Shown: piece by piece, positions 23,115 through 33,366 of the stretch | How positions within the stretch are numbered: position 1 is the stretch's first letter | Layout of the letters: every line of letters starts with the position of its first letter | Source: Jaltomata sinuosa | Taxonomy: Eukaryota; Streptophyta; Magnoliopsida; Solanales; Solanaceae | DNA length: 64,000 nt | Assembly (NCBI GenBank): GCA_003996215.1 | Contig: QJPP01000863.1 | Location: forward strand, 246,001-310,000 | Reading direction: 5' to 3' | Notes under the pieces: model-generated | Told to the model about the DNA's origin: nothing | Database searches by the model: none | Seen by the model: only the letters and a program-made list of their open reading frames with translations | Program-made: the position numbers and the translations under genes

Positions 23115-26100
23115 TCATAAAGTTGTCTTCAAGAACTGTACGACAAAATATATAACTGCCAGCAGCAATGCAATTTGGTAAAAATCCCTCTGGAAGCTGT
23201 CATCCCTTTGAAAGAACTGGATCCTCATACAAGTACACAATTTTCGTCAGATCAAATTTTGCAAATGTTTCTTCGTATATAAACATAACCGCCAAAATTA
23301 TGTAATTTTTAATTCTTTTTTATTTTGTTTGTCCCAATTTATGTGGTGGTATTTGACTGCACACGTATAGTTTAAGAAAGAAATATTTTTGAAATTTGTG
23401 ATCTAAAGCAAATTATGGACCTTTGTAGGCTATAAATAATCTCATTAAGGATAAACTAAGAAATTTAAAATTAAGTTATTTCTAAATAAAGAAGTATTCT
23501 TTGCGGCAAATTTGAAAGTAAAGTATGTTACATAAAGTGGAACGGAGGTAAGGAAATATTATCAAATCAACACTAGGAATGTCAAACGGGGGTCAGTGCC
23601 GGCTCTATAGCTTTAAGAAAAAGACAACCGTCTTAGGCCCCTAAATTTGAGGGGCCTCCTTTTTTTTAGCAATAATAAGTTATAGAATTTTTTTAAAAGA
23701 AAATATAGAATCCGATTTGTAGAAAAATAAAAAAATTATATAAAAGGAAAGAATTATTAGAAGAAATTTTATATATTTGGAATACTATGTGTCAAAAAAT
23801 ATTGAAATGCATTAGTTATATTATTAATTGAAAAAAAAATATTAAAAAGAAGTTGTAATAAAAAATTATTAACAACTTTGTATCTCAAAAATTAAAAAAG
23901 TAGACTTTATTAAAAAAATATTAATTTCTCTTAAAAATTGAATACCCTCATTTGATTTTGGCCTTAAATCACTAATGTGCTTGAGCCGGACCCGACGGGG
24001 TAGGCTGGAGCGGTGAAGTCTCAAACTGCAAAATATTTACTTTGCCCTACCTGCGCCGCACTGCTCTACTTAGCATTTTTTGTTTTTGTTTTAAACTCGC
24101 CCCGCATAAACTTATCCATCCCACTTTAATTTTCTTTATGCCCAGCATTTCGAAAAAAGAGTCTAAAACAGTAAAATTTATTATTTTTTGTTTAACCTGC
24201 CCCCCGCACCTGCTTCACCCTATCACAATGAATTTTGAAAGAAAAGTACCATAAACTAAATAGAATTTCAAGATTTGAGACTTGAATTTTAACAAGATAA
24301 AATACCTTTGCTGGATCACCATAAGGGTCAGGATAGACATCCATGTTTTTATTCTCTGTAGCAGATTTAGAATTCAAGTCCTTCACAAAATCAGCAACAT
24401 CTTTTCCAGCTTCAAATGTGGCGAAGAGTCGTCGTGATGCCCAGAAATAAGCTTGAGCAATGATGGATGATCCTGATAAATCCCACTGCTCTTCATGCTC
24501 AACCACTTGCCCACTGATTTGGTTTAGAGTGAATCTTGAGTTCACTTTGATGATCAGATCCCCTCCTATGCTACCAAGCAAAGACTTTGCTTTTCCTTTT
24601 ATTGTCCACTTAATATTCAACACACTTGTTGATAACATCACCATTTCTTGCACACTCTGCACAGCAATACAATAGATTTGTCTAGAACTAGAATATGTTT
24701 GTTGAATGCTATAGACCAGGTAAAGATCCAGATGATCGAAAGGTGCAAACGAGCTAGGTTCAAGCCAGGGGTTTAGCTACATGGTCTGAAGGAGGTTGAA
24801 TTGAAGCATTTTTGTCCGAAAAATTATACTTCGAAAGCAAGGTAAAAATAGTTCTTTTGTGTATATATATATATATATATAAACATTTTTGAATCGCCTC
24901 AACCTAAGGTATGTTATGGTATAGAGGAAAAGTTAAACAAAAAGTTGGTCTAAGTCACAAGTTTGAACCCCAATTGCCTCATTTTTGGGTTTTCTTTGAA
25001 TTTCCAAACTCCACTGTTGTTGTTTCAAGTACTAGCCCCAATATCATGCATATGTCCTCTTTTACATAAAAAACTTGTAAGTCCAAGTTGTCAAGTACAA
25101 TAAATTATCCCCAAACCACCTAAACAAACCAAAGAGGCATCTAAAAGCTCTTAAAATGTTACCGTTTTAGGATTCTGTAGTGCATCAGTTATCCACAATG
25201 GTCTCTTGTACTTCTCTCGCCCCGTGAAACTTCTCACTGGATCCTGCATTTCATTGTGTGACACTACATTATAATTTTAAGCATTGGTAAAATATGGCAT
25301 ATGAATTTATTCCTATATATGAAGCAACTTGCACCAATAAATAAACCAGGCATTTATAATTGAAGTTAGAAGCAATGATAAATCTATAATAATAACTGAA
25401 ATTCGATTATCTGCAGAAGTTGTCTGCTTGTTTGTCAATGGCTTATCAAATTAGTTATGAACTTATATACACTAACAGCGTAAGGCATATTAAGATATTG
25501 TCTGTTTTCGGCCAATAAAGGCGTCATACCATTATGAGTATCTCTACACCTACCTTGTACTTGACAGACACAGCAAAGGTACCAAGGGCGCGATTGCCTT
25601 CACGAAGCTCAAGAATATCTCGAACAAGCTGTCTAGCAGTAGCTTCAACAGACGGGCTGCTAATGCATTCAAATTCATCGCAAAGGTCCCCAAAATTCAT
25701 TCCATCTACCAGCTTATCACCATCTGATTTTTCCATTGCTGTTGCATCTTCAGTAGATAACTCTGTTCTATTAGAGTCATTGATAACTGCCACACATTCA
25801 ACAAAACATCAGATATATACTCACTTAACGGTTCAATTGAATCCAGTAAATTTTTTTCACACAAAGCAAATATATTTGCAAAAATTCACGACAATTTCAA
25901 CAAATAATAAGTTTTGTACTCATTATTGCAATAGCGAGAACATAAAGATTAAACACCTCAAGTTTAAAATCAAGATAGTGTCTCAATGCGAGTGTCTCAT
26001 TATGTGACATTGTTTTGTTTTTAGTCAGTCCCAAAAAAATAGAATACAAATACATTTGGCTTGTTGTAGACCACAAGCTTCAAAAGTATTACTTTCATTC

Positions 26101-26343
26101 TAATTAAACTCTGCGACTAGTCAAACACCTTCACATACATAGATGAGACAGAAGAAGTAATATATATTTACGACGAAAGGAAGAGGGAGATTTACCTCGA
26201 AAGGAGAATCTATGGGGTTGATGAATGGAAATAGGCTTGGCATTGATATTATTATTAATGTTGTGGAAGGAGTAAAGCTTGTAATTGGTGGGAGGAATAG
26301 AAGAAGAAGGAAGAAGAAGAAGAAGAAGAGAAGAAATGGTCAT
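23115..26343 (-). CDS. Plastid-targeted membrane protein, probable DUF2358 family (5 exons)
   Basis: A spliced gene reconstructed from consistent GT-AG junctions: exons 26343-26196, 25786-25554, 25243-25163, 24656-24306 and 23216-23115. Together they give 915 nt, an uninterrupted 304-residue protein. The N-terminus (MTISSLLLLLLPSSSIPPTN) is Ser- and hydrophobic-rich and then basic, suggesting an organelle transit peptide. A central domain runs from FGDLCDEFECISSPSVEATA through DPVRSFTGREKYKRPLWITD to IAQAYFWASRRLFATFEAGK. The C-terminus has one predicted membrane helix, FYQIALLLAVIYFVVQFLKT. The DP-x-x-x-F-x-G-x-x-x-Y pattern fits the DUF2358 family of uncharacterised plant and cyanobacterial proteins; that name is from memory. 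Function is unknown. No stop or shift was found, so it is probably expressed. The fourth intron (1089 bp) has taken up a MITE and another repeat. Confidence 0.85.
23310..23556. mobile_element. Stowaway-like MITE in intron 4 of the DUF2358 gene
   Basis: Ends are imperfect inverted repeats: TGTCCCAATTTATGTG near 23330 against the reverse of CACTTTATGTAACATA near 23525-23545, with CTCCGTTCC at the right end. This is the consensus style of plant Stowaway (Tc1/mariner) MITEs. No coding capacity. Exact ends and the TA duplication are not certain. Confidence 0.55.
23590..23970. repeat. Dispersed AT-rich repeat with 'TTAGGCCCC...GGGGCCTCC' end
   Basis: Starts with GTGCCGGCTCTATAG followed by CTTAGGCCCCTAAATTTGAG and an AT-rich body. 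A related copy lies in opposite orientation at 31300-31915. The conserved head and variable AT-rich body suggest a transposon family that I cannot name. Confidence 0.5.
24862..24880. repeat. (TA)n microsatellite in intron 3
   Basis: About nine TA units between exons 4 and 3 of the DUF2358 gene. Likely length-variable. Confidence 0.8.
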
Positions 26344-26583
26344 CTCGTTTGTTTCCCCATGATTACTAGCCAGGCAGCTGTGGGATGAGATGACATGGAA
26401 TTCTTCTCTTACTTTGATTCTCTTTCACTCTAATAGGATAAGGTGTGATTTTGTTTATGTGGTTCTTGAGTTTCTCTTTTAGTTATTAGGTGGGGACACC
26501 TTATTATCTCCCCAAATTTCTTCAATTTGCACTATTTTCTACAACTTCCAGATCTCCTAATAATTGTTGCATTGTTTTAACTT
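26344..26583. promoter_or_regulatory. Upstream region of the DUF2358 gene
   Basis: About 230 bp between the ATG at 26343 and the Mutator-like MITE. Promoter elements should lie here or in the MITE, but I see no clear TATA box. The MITE therefore sits within a few hundred bases of the likely transcription start. Confidence 0.35.
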
Positions 26584-27738
26584 GAGAAAAGTCATAGAAT
26601 CCTCCTTGAATTTGTCTGGAAAAGTCAAATACACACTCAAATTATTATGATAATCTATTACACATTTATACTATTTAAAAATAAATTTATTTTCACCTTG
26701 ACGCACATATAATCAGTCACATGATGGAAGGTGTATTACACTTGCGCCACATCATCACCATGTCACTGCCACAACAGATGTTATGTCAGATTTCAATTTT
26801 TTTTCCTCCATGTCATCGAATTGCTTCTTCTTCACTATGCACCACCAAAGCCACCATAAAATCACCATTATTACCATCACACCATCACCAAATTTATATA
26901 TTTCACCACCAAAATCAAAATAACCACCACAAATTTCACCATCTACAATCAAACCCATCATTGGAATCATACCATCATTATCACCACAAAAATTGTAAAA
27001 AACCATCACAAAATTCAACACACATAACCAAATCCATCATTAGAATCACATCGTTATCGTTCCCACTATTAAAAAATTATAAAAATTACCACAAATTTGA
27101 TACTCACTATCAAACTCAGATCAAAATTACAAAGAGATAGGTCTGAAGAAGTTATTTTGAACAATATTTTTAAGAGAAAAAACTATTCACTTTGTTGAAA
27201 AAAATGGTGGCCGGAGAATAAACTTTCCGGCCAACACCCAAAAACTTTGAACTTTTCAACTTTCGAACCTCAAATAGAATTGTTTGTTTAAAAAAATAAG
27301 AATAAAAAGAGAGGAATAGTTGGTGAATACGGGAATGAATTTTCTCCTTCATCACCATGGCAATGGCTTCAATTTTAGAATTATTTTAATAAAATGCAAA
27401 TGGAATGCAACACTCTCATTGAACACCTTATTTTCTCGCTTTACTGAACTTAATTGATGGTTATTTGAGAAAGAAATAGGTTTATGAGAGAGTTGGGGAA
27501 GAAGGAGCATTTAGGGGTTTAAAAGGAGGTTGGTGGCTGAAAAGAAAAAAAATAGGTCTTTTTTTTAGTATTTACGCGCCCGTTTTTTATTTTATTTTAT
27601 TTTTTTTGCCACATCAGCTATTAGGGTGGAAATAAATTTACTTTTAAGTAATACATGTGTGTAATAGATCGCCACAATAATTTGAGTGTTTATTCAACTT
27701 TTCAAGACAAATTCAAGGGGGGTTCTATGTCTTTACTC
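26584..27738. mobile_element. Mutator-like MITE with long terminal inverted repeats
   Basis: 1155-bp element bounded by inverted repeats of roughly 100-115 bp. The left end is GAGAAAAGTCATAGAA and the right end, read inward on the other strand, is GAGTAAAGACATAGAA. Further paired blocks are CCTTGAATTTGTCT, ACACTCAAATTATT and AAATTTATTT. The flanks are TTTTAACTT (26575-26583) and TTTTAACTC (27739-27747), a 9-bp target duplication with one change. Long inverted repeats plus a 9-bp duplication are the hallmark of Mutator-like elements. The interior is CAC/CAT-rich low complexity without a transposase. Confidence 0.85.
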
Positions 27739-27747
27739 TTTTAACTC

Positions 27748-28129
27748 TACTTAAATCTGCGCGCACTTAGTTTAAAAACTTTTGAAATTTGTGAGTTTAA
27801 ATATCACATAATATTTGTGCGACTAGAAACTTCTCATTTAGAATAAAATAGAAAATTTAAAATAAATTATTTTCAATATCAAAAAGAAATCATATGTTTT
27901 TATACGAATTAAAAAGGAAATCGATTCATATACAGATGTACTTTTTATTTGTAATGTACTCTTAATTCATTGTGCAACTTAAATTATATTAGTTTTTATA
28001 TATTTACGAGGAATACGGTCAATATTTACTGATTATATCTGTCTGTTATTGATATTGCCACATTGTTTATTGACACACCCCAATCAATCAATTTTCTATC
28101 GGTAAAATCAATTCTTATGTCGGGAATAT
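27748..28129. other. AT-rich spacer
   Basis: Nothing recognisable between the Mutator-like MITE and the copia LTR. Confidence 0.5.
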
Positions 28130-29323
28130 TATTGGTATAGGCAAGGGAGAAGAAGACAAAGGAACAGAAGGTCTGCTAGCTGGGAGTATTTGAACAATTT
28201 GAACAAGTGTGTAATGTGCTGGCAACATGTGAAATGGGCTACTGGGCAATTCTACTGTGGACCTCTTCATTATTATTAGACTTTGAAGCTTTACGGATTG
28301 GGCTGGAAATTAATATTTGATCCAACTATAAGCATATTGGAATTTACATGTTGAAGCTTCTGGAAGACTAATTTCTAGAAATATTTATTTTCCTTGTAAT
28401 TATCCTATTTTTATTCTTTGTAATCAGTGTTTTAAAAGGCGGGGGCGTAAGACGAGGCGTTTTATTTAGCACGGGGCGAGGCGTAAGCCCGATGGATCTT
28501 TAATTTTTAGTTTATAATATAGTAAAATACTATAATAACTCAAAAATTATTTAAAAATACATTAACAATTTTCAAAAATTTAAAACATGATTAAAAAAAC
28601 TCATAGAAATAATGCAATAATATAAAAACTATTATGAGATTCAAATCAACTCTAATATTTTAACTCCAAACAATAAAAGAATCACAATTTCTTAGAATAT
28701 ATGACTATACTATGCAATTTACCTCCCAAAAAATGTTTACAAATAACAAAACAATAAAATATGATAATTTGGAGACATAGGAACCAAAAACATGAAGACC
28801 AATAACAAGTGAAGATGTAAAATTTGGTTGTGTTTTAAAAAGAAATGTTAAGTGATATTCACCCTCATGACATTTTCAAATAGTAAATAAGCAATTAATT
28901 TTCTCAACTTTCTTATTTCTATAGATGAAAAAAACTACTAACATCATTCATTTATTGAAGAATTATGAGGATCAACAATGTTGACTAAGAAATTTGACAC
29001 ATAATTGGGTAGAACTATCAGGCGAGCCCCGAGCGTTAGGTGTTTGGCGTGTTTGGGGCGTACGCTCGGGCGCTTAGGGCGTAAGCCTCATAGGACTTAA
29101 TCTCCACACGTAAGCCCCGAAGCGAGCCTCAGGACTGCCTTTTAAAACACTGTTTGTAATTATCTATCAGTTGTTAGAAAAATAGCACACGTTGTATAGT
29201 TTGTTAGGAAACATAGGACATGATACATATTAGAGTTGTATATATACATTTTTACAGTGATAAATAAAAACACAAACAGAAAAGAGAATTCTTCTCAATC
29301 AATTTCTTTCTACTATTCTTTCA
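28130..29323 (+). repeat. 5' LTR of the copia element, interrupted by a hAT MITE
   Basis: LTR sequence 28130-28424 plus 29161-29323 (458 bp without the insertion), matching the 457-bp LTR at 30830-31286. It starts TATTGGTATAGG, where the partner has TGTTGGTATAGG, and ends CTTTCA. A hAT-type MITE splits it. Confidence 0.92.
28425..29152. mobile_element. hAT-type MITE inside the copia LTR
   Basis: 728-bp element with perfect 16-bp terminal inverted repeats CAGTGTTTTAAAAGGC and GCCTTTTAAAACACTG. It is flanked by a perfect 8-bp duplication, TTTGTAAT (28417-28424 and 29153-29160). The 8-bp duplication and CA-G-TG ends indicate the hAT superfamily. Subterminal regions are rich in GGCG and CGCC-like motifs (28440-28495, 29020-29130), typical of transposase binding regions. 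No transposase is encoded. Confidence 0.92.
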
Positions 29324-30400
29324 TGGTGGAGTGGAAACACAAGTTGTCTGGTGAATGATGCCTTGAGATGACAAAAATTCGGATTGCAGTTTTCCAGTCC
29401 CCAATTCAAAAGCATTATCTGATCTTATTTTCTGGACTTTAGTGTGAAACTGTCTCTCTATCATGATTAAAAAAGATTTGAGTACCGTAAAAGCATTTGA
29501 TTTGGAAGAAAGCAAGAAAGTTCATGTTCCTCTACTAAAATCATCCACTATAGTGAGAAAATATATGAAATTATCACGAGTAGAATTTTTGTAGGATCCC
29601 CAAGTATCCACCTGAATTAATTCAAAAATAAACTTTGTAGAAATAGAATTAGAGGGAAAAGGAAGTTTGGACTGTCTAACCATTGGACAGATAATACAAG
29701 GAGACTGAAAATTTGAACAATGAGATACTAGAATAGACGAAATTCTTCTCATATTAATTAAAGGAATATGACCGAGTCTATAATGCCACAACTTCTCTTC
29801 TACATTTGAAACTGGAATATTGAAACTAGAACTAAAAATAGGAGCAGGATTGGCAACGCAGTGCCTTCTTGGAATTGAAACTTGACCAAAAATAAAACTA
29901 TCCCTAGAAACTGCAGTTTTAGGCTTCAATTTCAGGATGTAAAGTCCTCCCTTTTCTTCACCAATTTTCAGTGGCTTCTTCATTGAAGGGCCCTGTAAAA
30001 AGCAAGAATCAGGAGTGAAAAGGACATGACGATTAAGTTGTTTACACAGTTTGTGGACAAACATAAGATTGAATTTAAAAAATGAAATATAGAGAACATT
30101 ATGCAAGATCAAGTTTAAAAGAATAGAAACAGAATCATAATGTGTGACCTTGACTTTGTGAGAATTAGGAAGAGTCACCATGATTGGCTTTTCTAGTGAC
30201 TTAAAATTGAAAAAAAAAATGCTTGTTAAAAGTCATATGTTCAGATGCACCACTATCTAATATCCAAGAATTGGTATCCATTTTAACCAAAAATGCATAA
30301 GAATTGAAAAACTTTTCATACCGGCAAAGTTGACACTTGTGCATGGTAGCTTTTTGCGATTCGGATTGGGGGACTTGCCTCAATTCTCGAAAATCAGTAA
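29324..30400 (-). pseudogene. Copia protease and integrase segment, inverted
   Basis: Copia polyprotein piece on the strand opposite to its LTRs. From right to left it shows a zinc-knuckle-like remnant and the protease box WILDSGASEHMTFNKHFFF (30260-30205). Next come the pre-integrase domain KLWHYRLGHIPLINMRRISS with CIICPMVRQSKLPFP (29800-29650), and the integrase core ELIQVDTWGSYKNSTRDNFI and FLTIVDDFSRGT, then VQKIRSDNAFELGTG. It ends abruptly at QTTCVSTPP, directly abutting the LTR end at 29323. Stops are few (near 30190 and 29520), so this segment is rather well preserved. Confidence 0.88.
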
Positions 30401-30404
30401 GCGG

Positions 30405-30829
30405 GTTCTACATAGCTCTTGGTGATTCTCCCATCTCCTGGAAGTCTAAGAAGCAGATTTCCATTTTTCTCTCAGCTCTGCTAAAGCTGAGTATCGATCA
30501 ATGAGGAGAGTTATGGCCAAATTGACTTGGTTGGTGCGACTATTCTCTAATCTTTCGATTCTCATAGCTCTGTTGGTCCCTCTTCATTCGGATATCCAAA
30601 CTGCGATTCATATCGCCAAAAATTCTGTCTTTCATCAATGAACCAAGCATGTGGAGCTTGATTGTCATTTCGTCAGACAATAATTTTTTGCTGGTTTAAT
30701 TTTGCTCTCATTCACTCTGTCTTCGTGTCAATTAGCAGATTTATTCACAAAGCCCTTAACATGGACGCTTCACGGTAACCTTCTGGGCAAGTTGGGTGTG
30801 TTTTCCTCCCCCTCTAACTTGAGGAGGGG
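30405..30829 (+). pseudogene. Copia RNase H C-terminus and polypurine tract
   Basis: Reads GFYIALGDSPISWKSKKQIS, then AKAEYRSMRRVMAKLTWLVR, HSDIQTAIHIAKNSVFHQ, KHVELDCHFVRQ and QLADLFTKPLTWTLHGNLLG. This is the conserved end of a copia RNase H in the same orientation as the LTRs. Stops follow VFHQ and HFVRQ. The polypurine run GAGGAGGGG lies just before the LTR at 30830. Confidence 0.88.
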
Positions 30830-31286
30830 TGTTGGTATAGGCAATGGAGAAGAAGACAAAGGAACAAAAGGTCTGCTAGCTGGGAGTATTTGAATAATTT
30901 GAACAAGTGTGTAATGTGCTGGCAACATGTGAAATGGGCTACTGGGCAATTCTATTGTGGACCTCTTCATTATTATTGGACTTTGAAGCTTTACGGATTG
31001 AGCTGCAGAATAATATTTGATTCAACTATAAGCATATTGGAATTTACATGTTGAAGCTTCTGGAAGACTTATTTCTAGAAATATTTGTTTTCCTTGTAAT
31101 TATCCTATTTTTATTCTTTGTAATTATCCATCAGTTGTTAGAAAAAATAGCACACGTTGTATAGTTTGTTAGGAAATATAGGACACGATACATATTAGAA
31201 TTGTATATATACGTTTGTACAGTAATGAATAAAAACACACAGAAAAGAGAATTCCTCTCAATCAATTTCTTTCTACTACTCTTTCA
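30830..31286 (+). repeat. 3' LTR of the copia element
   Basis: 457 bp, starting TGTTGGTATAGG and ending CTTTCA. It is uninterrupted and serves as the reference for the split left copy. Confidence 0.92.
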
Positions 31287-31299
31287 AATGTCTCTGATT

Positions 31300-31915
31300 T
31301 TAGTAGTGATAAAGGAAGGGGCGACATTGTCAGTGGCCTAAAATCAAATCTATGCATTTAAAAAAGAATCAAGTTTTTTTACAATTTAATTGAGTATATA
31401 ACTAAAGTATTATTTTCTACTTGTATTAACTTACTTCACACCTTCAATTTGAAAATAAATCTAAATCATCAATATAAAAGTGACTATTTATGCCTTAAGG
31501 AACTTTTGTGGTTTGAAACAGATTTGCAGAAATCCATAGAAAAATTATTGCTAATTGACTGAAGTGAAAAGTAAAATATTTCGATAAAGGCGTTCCTTAA
31601 TAATATCATCATGACTCAGGTCAATGTGCTTTTAGATTTTTATCATCTAGTATTGCAATTTGTTTTCGCTGAATAAAAAATCAAAGATATTTTTATACAC
31701 TTCAAATTATTCAAATCTCATGATCAGAGCAAACATAACAATTGAAAGTCTTCTTTTTTAAAAAAAAAACTTGGACTTTTTTCAGTATAAAATAGTTAAT
31801 TTGTTTTTAAAAAATTAATTCATAAACCTACCATATTAGTGAAAAATTGAGGCCCCCAAAATTTGGGGTCCTAAAAGCATTGTTTTGGCTGCCTTGCTCT
31901 TCAGCCGGCATTGGA
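31300..31915. repeat. Second copy of the dispersed AT-rich repeat (inverted)
   Basis: Its right end (31850-31915) read on the minus strand gives ATGCCGGCTGAAGAG, then CTTTTAGGACCCCAAATTTT and GGGGGCCTC. This matches the head of the repeat at 23590. The left end is not defined. No coding sequence. Confidence 0.45.
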
Positions 31916-32584
31916 TAAAGAAAGTTTTAAAAAAACACATCTATCTCTTCCAAGATTTTCAATTATTTAGGTCATATATTACATAATCATACTTAATTTT
32001 CAAATGAACAATCTATATTTATTACGAAATGATATTCTCGAGCAGTTCTTACAGGTTTATGTCTCAATTTCAAATAAACTGAAGTTGCTAAAAGTAAGTT
32101 CGAGTCAAAAAAAAAATCATTTTTAAGTGAACATTTTTCACTTGGTTTGGCAAGTGAAAAATTCAAAAGAACGTCCGTTAACATTTCTGAGCTCATCAGC
32201 AAAGTGAGTTAGAGGCTTCCAAAACTTTTAATATATTTATTTAAACTGGAAGGTAGTATAATGTTGAAAAATTCAAAAGAATGTCCTTTTTTTTAATGCA
32301 TAGTCTGAATACTAGTATTCAAAATTTTGCTAAAAAATCAGCTGTATTCAGTCTGTGTTAGCAGCAAATGATCTGCCCCACTTGTCATTTTCCTTCTCAA
32401 TTTCTAACGTGGAGGGATTGTTTCTGAGGGTGTGATTATTCATAATAGTTGACTTGCTTCTTCTCTTAATTTACTATTAAAGCAAAATAATATGAGATTG
32501 ATTCTTGACTTTTGGTTCATGCAATTCTGCAAAGGCAGAACTAGGGCAGCTTCAACTGAATCCATTGTTTTAGGCTCGAATTAA

Positions 32585-33190
32585 GCTTGCGTTTGGATAT
32601 GCAATTTCATATCATGATTTGAAAGTAATTAGCGTTTTTTGAAATTATGATTTCATATTCCAAATTCTCCAAAAAGCATGATTTGGAATTTTAAATCATG
32701 AGTACAATTTTTTTTAAATGTAAAACTTCATCCATAAGTTTATAGTTTGTAAAAAAAAAAATCCATCATTTTAGATTTTGCACAAAAAAAAAAAATCATG
32801 CTCGGCGTGAAGAAATTGTCCATACTATGTGAAAGAATTATATTAAAGAATAACTAGTTATTACTATTGTTGACTAGTTGATCTTTATAAAATTATGTGT
32901 ATTTGAAAGTTTGTATTCGCAAACATTTATATATAAAAGAAACATGGAGAACTGTGTCATCAATGTAGTGGCTTAGGATATGCAGATATCTTGCCTATAG
33001 ACTATGGTTTTTGCTCATCTGGTAAGATTGTATAAAAAATTAAAAATTTTTGATAGTTTTCCTAACTTGTGGTTTTTCATGTTTATGAAAAAAAATAGTA
33101 CAACTTAAGAAATCTAAATTGCATGTCCAAACAAAACTTCAACTTCATAACAATCTGATTTCATATCGCATGTCTAAACGGGCCCCAAGT
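32585..33190. mobile_element. MITE-like element with GTTTGGACATGC-type ends
   Basis: The left end GCGTTTGGATATGCAATTTC (32590) pairs with the right end, which reads CCCGTTTAGACATGCGATAT on the other strand (33185). The motifs TTTCATATCATGATTTG and ATGATTTC recur inside in both orientations. This end type is common in nightshade MITEs. I cannot identify the target duplication, so the superfamily is open. Confidence 0.5.
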
Positions 33191-33366
33191 ATACATTTAC
33201 AATTATTTTTTTAAAAAAAAAACATTTTTATGCAACATATAATAAGATCATACTCATTTTGGACTGCTGAATCAGATATCTGTCATTAGTTGACTTGAGC
33301 ACAAAGAGGAGACTTGCAGACTTTGGTACATATTGTTCTTGTTTGCATTTTGCATATTGCTTCTCA

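Larger units (their letters stand above)
28130..31286 (+). mobile_element. Ty1/copia element, internally inverted and deleted
   Basis: Two LTRs in direct orientation (28130-29323 with an insertion, and 30830-31286) flank only about 1.5 kb of interior. Flanks AATAT (28125-28129) and AATGT (31287-31291) form a 5-bp target duplication with one change. The terminal RNase H piece and polypurine tract read on the plus strand, agreeing with the LTRs, but the protease-integrase part reads on the minus strand. Gag and most of the reverse transcriptase are missing. The LTRs differ at about 13 of 295 aligned bases by eye, so it is younger than element B. Confidence 0.9.

Noticed and set aside
26721..27140. 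139-codon open frame rich in His, Thr and Ser inside the Mutator-like MITE
   Set aside because: It is a translation of CAC/CAT low-complexity repeats with no domain, and the opposite strand is also open.
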